Positions 55,210-63,777 of a DNA stretch of 64,000 bases are shown in pieces. The DNA lies in the NCBI GenBank assembly GCA_958267355.1, contig OY279575.1, forward strand, positions 914,335 through 978,334, read 5' to 3'. The first letter of the stretch is position 1, and each line of letters starts with the position of its first letter. A model generated the notes under the pieces. It was given only the letters and a program-made list of their open reading frames with translations. It had not been told where the DNA came from and ran no database searches. The DNA is from an uncultured Alphaproteobacteria bacterium. GTDB lineage: Bacteria > Pseudomonadota > Alphaproteobacteria > JALCBB01. The translations under genes and the position numbers were made by a program.

Positions 55210-56148
55210 CTAGCTATTGGCGAAACGGATTCGCGGATTTAACAAGATGTAGCCGATATCGCCGATGGTTTGCGTTCCGACAGCGACCAAGACAGCCACC
55301 ATGGCGCAACACTCAATGACATAAATATCTTTGGCGAGCGCGACTTCTAGCAGCAGAGCCCCGAAGCCTTTGTAGGCGAAGAAGTATTCAACCACGATAA
55401 CCCCTGAGAGCAACCAGTTGAACTGCAACATAATCACCGTAAAGGGGGTCAAAAGTGCATTGCGCAGGGCGTGACGCATAATCACAGTGCGCCATCGCAA
55501 GCCTTTCAGCACAGCCGTGCGGATATAATGCGACTGCATCACTTCAATCATAGAAGCCCGTGTTATTCGCACGATATAGCCGACATCGTAGAGCACAAGC
55601 ACCAGTACGGGCATAACGATTTGCGCCCAATCCCAGCCGTCAGCCATCGTGCTAACGGCGGGAAGCCACCCGAGCCAAAAGACGAACAACACCAACAAAA
55701 ACGGAGCTGAAGCAAATTCAGGCACCGAAGTTGTAATAATAGAAGTTAGCGATATGAATCTATCTCGTAGCGAGCCTTCGCGCATTCCTGCTAAGACTCC
55801 AAGGGCTATCCCTAGTGGTGCGACAATTCCCATTACCAAGCCAGCCAGAGCCATTGTGGCTTTGAGTCGCCGCCAAACGATTTCACTGACTTCGGTGCGA
55901 AAGATTACGGACTCGCCGAAATCCCCTTGTACTGCATTGCCAACCCAGCGTCCGTAGCGTAGGGGCAACGGATCGTTGTAGCCGTTATTTTCTAGCCAAG
56001 CGGCGCGGGCTTCATCATTGGAATAGGGACCAAGCACACTGCGGGCGACGGAGTCCTTATCCAGCTCAAGCGAAAGAAACAGGATGAGCGACAGCGCGAG
56101 CATTAGCAGCACCATATTAACGATGCGTCGTGCGACGAGCAGTATCAT
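55210..56148 (-). CDS. dppB: ABC peptide importer permease, DppB type
   Basis: 312-residue permease partner, about six transmembrane helices. It starts MILLVARRIVNMVLLMLALSLILFL and has the conserved YGRWVGNAVQGDFGESV segment and the EAA loop SHYIRTAVLKGLRWRTVIMRHALRNALLTP. The gene starts after a 287-bp spacer that contains a tandem array and a strong hairpin. Confidence 0.9.
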   Translation of the reverse strand: MILLVARRIVNMVLLMLALSLILFLSLELDKDSVARSVLGPYSNDEARAAWLENNGYNDPLPLRYGRWVGNAVQGDFGESVIFRTEVSEIVWRRLKATMALAGLVMGIVAPLGIALGVLAGMREGSLRDRFISLTSIITTSVPEFASAPFLLVLFVFWLGWLPAVSTMADGWDWAQIVMPVLVLVLYDVGYIVRITRASMIEVMQSHYIRTAVLKGLRWRTVIMRHALRNALLTPFTVIMLQFNWLLSGVIVVEYFFAYKGFGALLLEVALAKDIYVIECCAMVAVLVAVGTQTIGDIGYILLNPRIRFANS

Positions 56149-56159
56149 GGGTCTAGCGC

Positions 56160-56290
56160 GGTCTTGTTGCGGACTTGTTTAAGCGGACTTGTTGCGGACT
56201 TGTTTAGATGAACTTGTTGCGGACTTGTTTAGGCGAACTTGTTGGCGGATTTGTTGCGGACTTGTTGGCGGATTTGTTTAGACGAACTTG
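56160..56290. repeat. GCGGACTTGTT tandem array between dppA and dppB
   Basis: About ten degenerate units of GCGGACTTGTTTA and GCGGATTTGTT, 11-18 bp apart. The same 12-bp motif type (GGCGGACTTGTT) makes up the SANK repeat in ilvN 22 kb away, so the two arrays share a core word. Confidence 0.75.
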
Positions 56291-56319
56291 CACAAGGTAG
56301 AAGATAAAAGAATTAGAAA

Positions 56320-56348
56320 GGGGGGAGAGGTACAAAACCTCTCCCCCC
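56320..56348 (-). terminator. Strong hairpin downstream of dppA
   Basis: An 11-bp stem GGGGGGAGAGG/CCTCTCCCCCC with a 7-base loop, followed on the minus strand by TTTCTAATTCTTTT. It stands 87 bases after the dppA stop and before dppB. Such a partial terminator would give more binding protein than permease, which is common for ABC importers. Confidence 0.75.
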
Positions 56349-56435
56349 TGCGGATTTTCATCCGTATCGGCTAACGCGACTGTGCGAACCGATTAGACTA
56401 ACCGATTACGCTAATCAACGCGAAGCGGCGGCTAG

Positions 56436-58094
56436 CTACGCTAGCCACCAGTTTTGGAATTGGTGATAGAGCGTCGGGTGTGCCCGCCGTCCCATCAGCT
56501 TACCTTTGCGTCCGATGGTGAAGACACCACGCCACAGGGGCTGGAAGAAGACTGCATCATCTTGCAAAATCTTCTGCACGACAGCCATCTGCTTGCGGCG
56601 TTCTTCAACATCAAGGATACCGCTTGCGACATCCAGCTCTTTGTCAAAAGTTGGATTGGCGTAGGCGGCTTCGTTCCACGGCACGCCTGAGCGGTATGCG
56701 AGGTTTAGCACCATCACGCCGAGCGGACGGTGTGTCCACTGGGTGAATCCGAACGGAGTGGTGTCCCACACATCCCAATAGGTACCACCTGGCATGGAGT
56801 TGATCTCCAAGCGAATACCTGCGGGTGCGACCTGTTGCTTGACTGTGGTCAAGGCGCCGCGATGCCAGTCGTCGTTGGCGTTGAAATCGATTTTGAGATC
56901 AATACCGTCGGCGTAGCCTGCTTCGGCCATAAGGGCTTTGGCTTTGTCAATGTCGCGCTTCATCTTTGGCAGCTCGGCATATTCGGGATGAATCTGCGCC
57001 ACATGGTGGTTTTCACCGATGGCACCGAGTCCGCGGTATGCGACCTTAAGGATTTCCTCGTGGTCTAGGCAGGCGTTGAAGGCTTTGCGCAGTTTGATGT
57101 TATCAAACGGAGCTTCCGTCACGCGGTATCGCCCGATACCTGTTTGTGCGGTATTCACCTTGAGCAGCTCGGCGTCAGGGATTTTCTCCACGACATCGAG
57201 CGACTTGACTGCGACTTCGTATAGGGTATCCACTTCGCCTGCGATGAAGGCGTTGATACGCGGTTGCGGATCGTCCCCATAATCGCGGTAGGTGATACCG
57301 TCTAGGTATGGGTCGCGTTCCCAGTATCCGTGCGGGTCTGTACGTCTGCGGAGTTCACAGACTTCCCCGACACGCAGCTCAACCAGAGTGTAAGGCCCTG
57401 TGCCGACTGGATTTTTAGACAAGTCTCCGCCTTCGTCACTGAACCGACGGTGCAGCATAGCAGTCGGATAGTTGTAGAAGTTTTCAGGAATTGACAGGAC
57501 AGGCGTTTTTAGATTCAAACGCACTGTATGGTCGTCAATTTTCTCTACGGACTCTTGAGCTGAGAAGAGTCCAGCATTGGACGACCCGACATCAGGGTCT
57601 TGCCAACGTTCCATATTGAAGACGACATCGTCAGCATTGAAATCATCGCCATTGGACCACTTGATACCTTTTTGCAGGTTGAGCGTCCAAGTTTTCAGGT
57701 CTTCGCTGGCTTCCCATGACTTCATCATGTATGGATGGGTGATGTTGTCTTCGTCTGTGCGTGTTAGGTGTTCACAGATGCCGCGGGTTTGGTTTGAGCG
57801 TTCGATCCAGTCGTAGATGGCTGGGTCGTCCATGCGTTGGACGCGTTGCTCGGCTTTGAGTACCCCGCCTTTTTTTGGCGTGGCGGCGTTAGCGGCTTTT
57901 GGTTTGATGGGGTTTGTGCCGAGAATATCGTTAGCCATCGCGGAGGCGACGCCGTATGAGACTCCGAGCAGGGTTGCGGTGTGCATGAAGTCGCGGCGTG
58001 TGACTTTGCCGCGGCCGAGGTCATCGGCCATTTCTGGCACATATGAGTGGAATCGCTTCCCAGTTTTTGGGTCGCGGTCGTAGCGTTTAGCCAT
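56436..58094 (-). CDS. dppA: Periplasmic solute-binding protein of the dipeptide importer (Tat-exported)
   Basis: 552-residue SBP_bac_5 protein that captures the substrate. The start ATG 58094 has AGGAGAAGGA upstream. The N-terminus is unusually long: about 30 polar residues, then the twin-arginine motif TRRDFMHTATLLGVSYG (about 32-48), which predicts Tat export of the folded protein. The mature part has WEASEDLKTWTLNLQKGIKWSNGDDFNADDVVF (about 119-151), standard for this family. The ligand cannot be told from sequence. Confidence 0.92.
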   Translation of the reverse strand: MAKRYDRDPKTGKRFHSYVPEMADDLGRGKVTRRDFMHTATLLGVSYGVASAMANDILGTNPIKPKAANAATPKKGGVLKAEQRVQRMDDPAIYDWIERSNQTRGICEHLTRTDEDNITHPYMMKSWEASEDLKTWTLNLQKGIKWSNGDDFNADDVVFNMERWQDPDVGSSNAGLFSAQESVEKIDDHTVRLNLKTPVLSIPENFYNYPTAMLHRRFSDEGGDLSKNPVGTGPYTLVELRVGEVCELRRRTDPHGYWERDPYLDGITYRDYGDDPQPRINAFIAGEVDTLYEVAVKSLDVVEKIPDAELLKVNTAQTGIGRYRVTEAPFDNIKLRKAFNACLDHEEILKVAYRGLGAIGENHHVAQIHPEYAELPKMKRDIDKAKALMAEAGYADGIDLKIDFNANDDWHRGALTTVKQQVAPAGIRLEINSMPGGTYWDVWDTTPFGFTQWTHRPLGVMVLNLAYRSGVPWNEAAYANPTFDKELDVASGILDVEERRKQMAVVQKILQDDAVFFQPLWRGVFTIGRKGKLMGRRAHPTLYHQFQNWWLA

Positions 58095-58380
58095 GGGTTT
58101 CCTTCTCCTCTTACTGATTAGGAAGACTTTGTTTCAGTTGCAAGGAGAAAAGCGCGTGGCGCGATAACAACGGGATCGTTGTTTTCCTCCTCTTGTCCCG
58201 TTGCGCTGGTTGCGCTGGTGCGTGGTTACTGAAACGGAGCGCACCGATAGGGATTGTGATTAGGGTAGCAAGATTGAGTTTTATTGCAAGTGTTTTGCTG
58301 TTGAGTTGGGTGCATAACTTGTTGCGGAGTTGGTCAAAAAGCATTCTAAAAAGTGCTTATTGGGCAAAAAATCCCTTAAA
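58095..58380. promoter_or_regulatory. dppA upstream region
   Basis: The 5' region of dppA has a hairpin AACAACG-GGAT-CGTTGTT (58166-58183), about 75 bases upstream of the start codon, in what would be the mRNA leader. The AT-rich segment 58250-58380 is the likely promoter. I could not assign -35/-10 boxes with confidence. No gene is seen. Confidence 0.4.
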
Positions 58381-59955
58381 AAGCGCCTAAAACCCCCCAA
58401 TTCCCCCCTAAAATAAGACAATTCCCCCTCCAATTGCCAAAGCTGTCTCCTGCCCCCCACCCGAGCTTAGAGACGAATCCAGTAGAAATAGCGGCTTGCC
58501 CTGCGGGACTTGCCACTTTTTTGCCCCCTTGCGGGGGCGTTGGTGCGGCTCGGCAAGCTTCGCCGCACGGCAGGGTTTGCGCGATACGCACAGCCCGTCT
58601 TGCGGGATGTGCAAAAGGTGCAGCCCCACAGGCGGCACCACGAAGTGGCGGCGTTAGCCACGAAAAAAAGAGCGCAAACCGCGGAAGACTAACTTTAATA
58701 TGACTGCCCACCACGAAGTGGCGGCTTTAGCCACGCCGCAGGTCGTCCGAAGGTACCGCGAAAACAAAGTTTTCGCGGTACGCGAACGGCGAGATGCGGC
58801 AAATAGCCTGCGGGCTCGGCGCACCCCGAGCGAAGCGAGGGGAGTAAAGCCGAGCAAAAAGCGCCCGCAAGGGCGCGTAAAAAGCGGGCGGATTAAATGT
58901 TGCGACGAAGCCCAACCCTAACCTTTTCTTCTACGACTTAGGAATTAGAGTGATTAAAAGGCGGGGGATGGGCGGGAAGCCAAGTAACCAATCCGCAAAG
59001 AATAGAAAAAAAATTAAAGTTGTGGCTCGCAGAGCCGCTCATAGGGCGTGGAGTGCGAAGCACTCACCACGCCCCGAGTGCGCCCTTTAGCGCGAGCCTT
59101 GGCGAGCGCGTGAGCGCACTCTGCGCGAAGCGCATTTATTTTTACCTATTCTACTTTACGTTTTCTCCAGCCAGACGGATATTACCAGCCCCATTCCCTT
59201 CCCCCCTTGTTAGAGCCTTCAGCCTAATTTTTGAGTGGTGCCTTTCCCCCCTTAGAGCCGAAGGCGTGGGATGGGCGGGAAAAGTGCGGCTCGCAGAGCC
59301 GCATACCCCCTCGGGATGCGCAGGTGGTCTTGCGTTATTTTTTTTATACACTCCCTTGAAACAGGGAGCTTATTACCCCCTCGGGACGGAGGGGGTAACA
59401 ACTCACAAGCCCTGTAAGGGCGCAGTGAGTTGGGGGGTGGGGCGGGCGCACTTGCCGTAGGCAAGTGCGAGGGAATTAAAGAAAGCTCGTAAATCTCTAC
59501 CCTTCTTCATAGATTAAGAATTAAAAAAGCTGTGGCTCGTCAGAGCCACGCAAAGGGACGCGCTTAGCGCGTCCCCGATTGCGCACTTTAGCGCGAGCCT
59601 TGGCGAGCGCGTGAGCGCACTCTGCGCGAAGTGCATTTATTTTTACCTTTTCTACTTTAAGTTTTCTCCAGCCAGACGGATATTACCAGCCCCATTCCCT
59701 TCCCCGCTTTGTTAGAGCCTTCAGCCTAATTTTTGAGTGGTGCCCTTTTCCACCCTTTGAGACGAAGCCCCACCGAGTGCGCGTAGCGCACGAGCGCGAG
59801 CGTAGCGGAGTGAAACGAGCGAAGCGCAGCGGACGCCGCCGTAGGCGGCAAGAGCATCCGCAAGGATGCGTAAATTAAATGTTGAAGTAAATCCCAACAC
59901 TTACCCCTTCTTTTACGACTCAGAAATCAGGGTAGTTAGAAGACGGGGGAAAGCT
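58381..59955. repeat. Palindrome-rich repeat region
   Basis: 1.6 kb without a credible gene, packed with stem-loops. Examples: a 13-bp perfect inverted repeat GTACCGCGAAAAC with loop AAA (58755-58783); CCACGAAGTGG twice (about 58637 and 58711); ATCCGCAAGGAT (about 59855); GCCGTAGGC. Two long copies (A about 58964-59262, B about 59510-59760) of one dispersed element share the core TTTAGCGCGAGCCTTGGCGA, then CCAGCCAGACGGATATTA and CTTCAGCCTAATTTTTGAGT. A second family (AAATGTTG, then TTCTTCTACGACTTAGGAAT and a GGCGGGGGA end) occurs at about 58896-58968 and 59875-59948. Open frames here are interrupted by the palindromes. Confidence 0.8.
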
Positions 59956-60885
59956 TCAGGGGTCTTGGCCCTTGGGTTTTGGGGGGTAGAGCTTGGGGTT
60001 GGGGATGTTGCCTCCGTCTACATAGATCGCGCTGGGTTCTTTTTTGGGTGCGTCAGGTTTCTTTTCGTACGGGTTGCTCCAATCCATGCCGTCGTAGCGG
60101 TCTTCAGCTTCTACACGGAGCGCAATCTTCTTCTCGTGCGAAGAACTGTTATCTATCAAACGGCGGGTGCTGCGGTAGTCTTCGGTCTCGCTGTATTCCT
60201 TTACAGGCTGGTCAGGGGATAGGTACGCCTGGGCGCGATCAATTAGCTCTGCCATAGTCGCGTCATCAACGATTTTCTGTCCTGCCACAACTTGTTCTAC
60301 GAGTTCGCAAAACTGGGTCAGCTCGCGGATCATCTCAGTCCGCCGTATGGCTTCTTCTCGCCGCAGGTTGCGGCGGGGGGCAATCGCTTGCTTCTTATCA
60401 AAGGTTTCAGGCTCTACGAGCTTTCCGCGGGTGCGCATATTCTCTAGGGCTTCTGTAAGCCTGTTCATCGTCTCGGTCGTAATCTCTTGGTGGTGGCGAA
60501 GTTCCTGGTCGGTTAAACCTTCAGGCGTAGGGTTGAGCCGTAATAACTCTAAGTTAAACATTATGAGCTGGCGTTCGTCTCGGCGGCGTTGGGCGTTAAA
60601 AGCCCTGCCAAGGGCGCGTTCTTTGGCGTTGGTTTCGTCTTCTTCCTGTATGGAGCGTTGGAGCGATAGTAGGGCTTTAACCTCATCTTCTAGCTTGTCG
60701 TTGAGCTGGGGTAGGAGTTGGGCAAGGTTTGCTCTGCGGACTTCGGCACTCTTGCTCGCCTGCCCTGCGTAGTGGTTGGCTAGGGACTCGGCTAGTAGCT
60801 CGGGGTCAAGGGCGGAGAGGTATTGGCGCACTTCCTGCAGCTTGGCGGCTGTCGTAGGCTGGTCGGCTGGGCGAGTGCTGTGCAT
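59956..60885 (-). CDS. Unknown helical protein within the repeat region
   Basis: 309 residues that I do not recognise. It is soluble, charged and almost wholly helical. Residues about 45-90 (LLPQLNDKLEDEVKALLSLQRSIQEEDETNAKERAL) and 120-205 (ELRHHQEITTETMNRLTEALENM; RREEAIRRTEMIRELTQFCELVEQVV) look like coiled coil. The last 55 residues are Pro/Lys-rich and end PPKPKGQDP. There is no signal peptide, membrane helix or catalytic motif. It is flanked on both sides by palindromic repeats and by an inverted pair of 20-bp sequences (58432-58451 and 61125-61144), so it may be part of a mobile segment. Confidence 0.65.
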   Translation of the reverse strand: MHSTRPADQPTTAAKLQEVRQYLSALDPELLAESLANHYAGQASKSAEVRRANLAQLLPQLNDKLEDEVKALLSLQRSIQEEDETNAKERALGRAFNAQRRRDERQLIMFNLELLRLNPTPEGLTDQELRHHQEITTETMNRLTEALENMRTRGKLVEPETFDKKQAIAPRRNLRREEAIRRTEMIRELTQFCELVEQVVAGQKIVDDATMAELIDRAQAYLSPDQPVKEYSETEDYRSTRRLIDNSSSHEKKIALRVEAEDRYDGMDWSNPYEKKPDAPKKEPSAIYVDGGNIPNPKLYPPKPKGQDP

Positions 60886-61356
60886 GGGGTAATCCTTCGG
60901 GTTGGGGGTTTGGGGTTTGGGGGCTAATAGAGTTGCGAAATCTCCTATATAGGAAATGAGCCATTTTCAGGCGGATTCAAATTTTTTTCGGATTTTTGGG
61001 GCAAAAAAAGGGATAAATCGGGCGCAAATCTAGGCTCCGCCTTGAAAAATAAATTTTGCAGTCTGTTGGGTAGGTGTACTGGCGATAGCCCCAAAGGTGG
61101 CGACTGCCCCCCTGTAAGGGGGGTAGGAGACAGCTTTGGCAATTAAGGGGGGGGTAAATACTCTCTAATTAAAAATACCCCTACGGGTGCTCAATGGGTC
61201 TTCACTTCAACATTTAAGTTATGGCGGCTTGCGTGGCAGAGCCAGCCGTGTGGGGCTGGAGGTAGCGGCAAATTAGGGTAAAGTGTAAAAAAGCCGAGTC
61301 CGTTAATTCAGCAGAAAACCAGATGAGTCAGTTTAAGGCAAAGTAGCAATACCCCT
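60886..61356. repeat. Spacer with repeat fragments
   Basis: Contains a G-rich run (about 60900-60925), the stem-loop CCCCCC-TGTAA-GGGGGG (about 61107-61123), a 20-bp sequence AGGAGACAGCTTTGGCAATT (61125-61144) present inverted at 58432-58451, a fragment resembling the AAATGTTGAAGT family (about 61200-61215, inverted), and CCAGCC-GTGTGG-GGCTGG (61242-61259). No gene. Confidence 0.7.
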
Positions 61357-61908
61357 ATGAGCAATCAGCCAACCAATCAGCGAGAGCATTTGCGGGCGCT
61401 TGCCTCGCGGAGTGGCATGCCGCTTCACATGCGGTTTGCCCGCATGTACTACGGACGAGCCCGCGCCCTAGAATATCTCTTCGGCAATATTCTTATTGTT
61501 TGGTTTGCTGTGCTGTTGGTTGTGGTTTCCTACATACCCTACAACCTGTGCGGACAACAATTCACTTGCGCCTATTTTCTTTCGCCTGTTTTTATTTTTT
61601 CGTTTTTGCTTTTGGCTTTGCTGGCGTGGGTGATGGCATGCCAGCGTATTCGCCGCTTTCACGACTTGGGGCTACCTGGATGGCTCGCGCTTGCGACTTC
61701 TCCTGCCTTGCCGCTGGTTCTGCTGTTGTGGATCATGCGTGATACGTTTCCTGCGTTTGGCAATCCGTTTCGCGAGCCGTTTGAGGCGTGGCGTGAAGTT
61801 ATCTTTGGCGTGCGTTTGTGGCTTTTGCTACTGGCGGGTTTGCTCTTCGTCGTGCCAGGACTCATCGCTGGAAAACGCGCCACCAATAAATATGACTTAC
61901 AGCGGTAA
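61357..61908 (+). CDS. DUF805-family membrane protein
   Basis: 183 residues with about four transmembrane helices (45-65, 77-97, 115-133, 153-173). The family marks are GRARALEYLFGNILIV, the basic motif ACQRIRRFHDLGLPGWLAL and the ending GKRATNKYDLQR (GxxxxNxY type). DUF805 proteins sit in the inner membrane. Their function is not established. It stands alone, convergent with the lyase gene. Confidence 0.75.
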   Translation: MSNQPTNQREHLRALASRSGMPLHMRFARMYYGRARALEYLFGNILIVWFAVLLVVVSYIPYNLCGQQFTCAYFLSPVFIFSFLLLALLAWVMACQRIRRFHDLGLPGWLALATSPALPLVLLLWIMRDTFPAFGNPFREPFEAWREVIFGVRLWLLLLAGLLFVVPGLIAGKRATNKYDLQR

Positions 61909-61950
61909 GTTAACAGAAATACTTGGCATTAAGTTCGCGTTAAGCTCGCG

Positions 61951-63183
61951 TTACATCTTCGGCAAGGAGGCAAATCCGCGTTCTAGGTCATTCCACAAGT
62001 CGTCGGGATTTTCTAAGCCGCAGAAGACGCGCATAAGCCACCCCTTGTGCTGCCATGTTTCGTGCCACGCAGCAGCAGGACGCATCGCCCGCAGATCATA
62101 CGGCACGAGCAGGCTATCAAATCCGCCCCACGACGGACCCATGACAAACAGCTCAAGCGCGTCGCAAAAGGCGGCGACTGCAGCTTCGTCGTAGCGCGAG
62201 TTTAAAGTGAAGGCGAACAGTCCGCCTGCTCCTGAGAAGTCGCGAGCGAAGATGGCGTGGTCGGGGTGGTCAGCCCGCCCAGGATGAATCACGGCTTCTA
62301 CTTCTGGGTGTGCAGCAAGCCGCTCGGCGAGTTCGTATCCGCCTGCTTCGTGTTGGCGCAGACGCACGGGCAGGCTACGCATTCCGCGCAATGCTAGAGC
62401 GGCGTCTTCGGGCGACACGCCGTCTCCGCGCAGCTCAAAGGCGTTGCGGAGTTCAGCCGCAATCTTTCCGCGCGAAGCGAGTGTTCCGAGCAGCAAGTCG
62501 CTACCGCCCGAGAAGTACTTCGTGCCCGCGTGGAGGTCAATATCAACGCCGTGGGCAAGCGCGTCAAAGTACAAAGGAGTCGCCCACGTGTTGTCAATCA
62601 CGCTCGGCACCCTATGACGACGCGCCGCCGCCGCCAACGCAGGCACATCGCTAAGCTCAAAAGTCAGCGAGCCCGGACTCTCAATAAACAACAGCTGCGA
62701 GTTCTCGCTGAAAAGCGAGTCTATGTCTGCGCCGATGCGCGGATCATACCACTGCACGGAAACTCCACGGCGCGGCAAAACCTTCTCGCAGAAATAACGG
62801 TTCGGATGATACACCGTCAAAGGCACCAGCACTTGTCCGCCGCATTGCGTGAAAGTGTCGTAGCAAAGCGTGATGGCAGCAAGACCCGACGGCAGAAGCA
62901 GACAATCATCAGCAGCAGCAAGATCGCGTACGACTTCTTCCAGCGCAAAGTGCGTGTCGGTGCCTTGGAGTCCGTAGCGTAAGAAGTTTTGTCCGATTTC
63001 GTGCGGACGCGGCACGCCAATCTCACGAGCAGAAAACTTCTTCATCGTCGCGTAATCAGGATAAATAATCGTAGACGCACGTTGAATAGGCGGATTAATA
63101 GGCGTTCCGCCGTGCTTTTCTATGGGGTACCGCCCGCGCTGTGAAAGCCGCGTCTCCGCCCGCATCTTGCCTTGCTTACTCAT
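61951..63183 (-). CDS. metC: Cystathionine beta-lyase (Cys/Met metabolism PLP enzyme)
   Basis: PLP enzyme that cleaves cystathionine to homocysteine, pyruvate and ammonia in methionine synthesis. It has 410 residues. The PLP lysine is Lys222 in DLHAGTKYFSGGSD. Other landmarks are TPINPPIQRASTIIYPDY, RYGLQGTDTHFALEE and FIESPGSLTFELSDVPALA. The short DLHAGTKYFSGGSDLLLG and late MGPSWGGFDSLLVPY favour MetC over MetB or MetZ, though the class is hard to split by eye. Confidence 0.88.
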   Translation of the reverse strand: MSKQGKMRAETRLSQRGRYPIEKHGGTPINPPIQRASTIIYPDYATMKKFSAREIGVPRPHEIGQNFLRYGLQGTDTHFALEEVVRDLAAADDCLLLPSGLAAITLCYDTFTQCGGQVLVPLTVYHPNRYFCEKVLPRRGVSVQWYDPRIGADIDSLFSENSQLLFIESPGSLTFELSDVPALAAAARRHRVPSVIDNTWATPLYFDALAHGVDIDLHAGTKYFSGGSDLLLGTLASRGKIAAELRNAFELRGDGVSPEDAALALRGMRSLPVRLRQHEAGGYELAERLAAHPEVEAVIHPGRADHPDHAIFARDFSGAGGLFAFTLNSRYDEAAVAAFCDALELFVMGPSWGGFDSLLVPYDLRAMRPAAAWHETWQHKGWLMRVFCGLENPDDLWNDLERGFASLPKM

Positions 63184-63777
63184 AGTGTTTTTCTAGTATG
63201 GATTCATAAAACTATCAAGACAGATTAGGTTTTAATAGACTCCTGCTTTTGGCAGAACTGGGTTCTGCGGGGTTTTTAAGTTTTCAGTGAGGGGAGGGGT
63301 GGGCACGCTTGGGGCTTGCCCCAAGCGTGAGGGAATTAAAGAGTGGTTGCCCGCAGGGCAACCTCCTTATTCTTTTCTGTATGGCTTTACTTTACCTCCT
63401 CTCCAGCCAGACGGATATTATTAAACCACCCCCCCTATGGGCACGAAGGCAACAGGCCTTATTTCTCTACATTTTTTCTTTTTGTCTTTTTGTATATAGA
63501 GGGGGACTATTTAATTAACACCCCCCTAGGGGCGCGAAGGCACGCAGTGCCGAGCGGGCAAAGGGGGGTCAAGGGTTGCGAGCGTCCGTAGGACGCGAAG
63601 CAAACCTTGGGGGGGATGGGCGGGAAGCCAAGTAACCAATCCGCAAAGAATAGAAAAAAATTAAAGCTGTGGCTCGTCAGAGCCACGCAAAGGGACGCGC
63701 TCAGCGCGTCCCCGATTGCGCACTTTAGCGCGAGCCTTGGCGAGCGCGTGAGCGCAATCTCTGCGCGAAGCGCGATT
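63184..63777. repeat. Palindrome-rich spacer with third copy of the dispersed element
   Basis: No gene. Perfect stem-loops: CACGCTTGGGG-CTTG-CCCCAAGCGTG (63304-63329) and GGTTGCCC-GCA-GGGCAACC (63345-63363). A fragment CTCCAGCCAGACGGATATTA (63401-63420) matches copies A and B at 59 kb. A third, 3'-truncated copy C of the element runs from about 63609 to 63775 and ends where the next gene's stop codon lies. Confidence 0.8.

Noticed and set aside
58376..58921. Several 60-110 codon frames on both strands
   Set aside because: All lie over GC-rich inverted repeats and mirror each other; none shows protein features.
59020..59460. 146-codon plus-strand frame across repeat copy A
   Set aside because: It crosses several palindromes, and the corresponding frame is not kept open in copy B.
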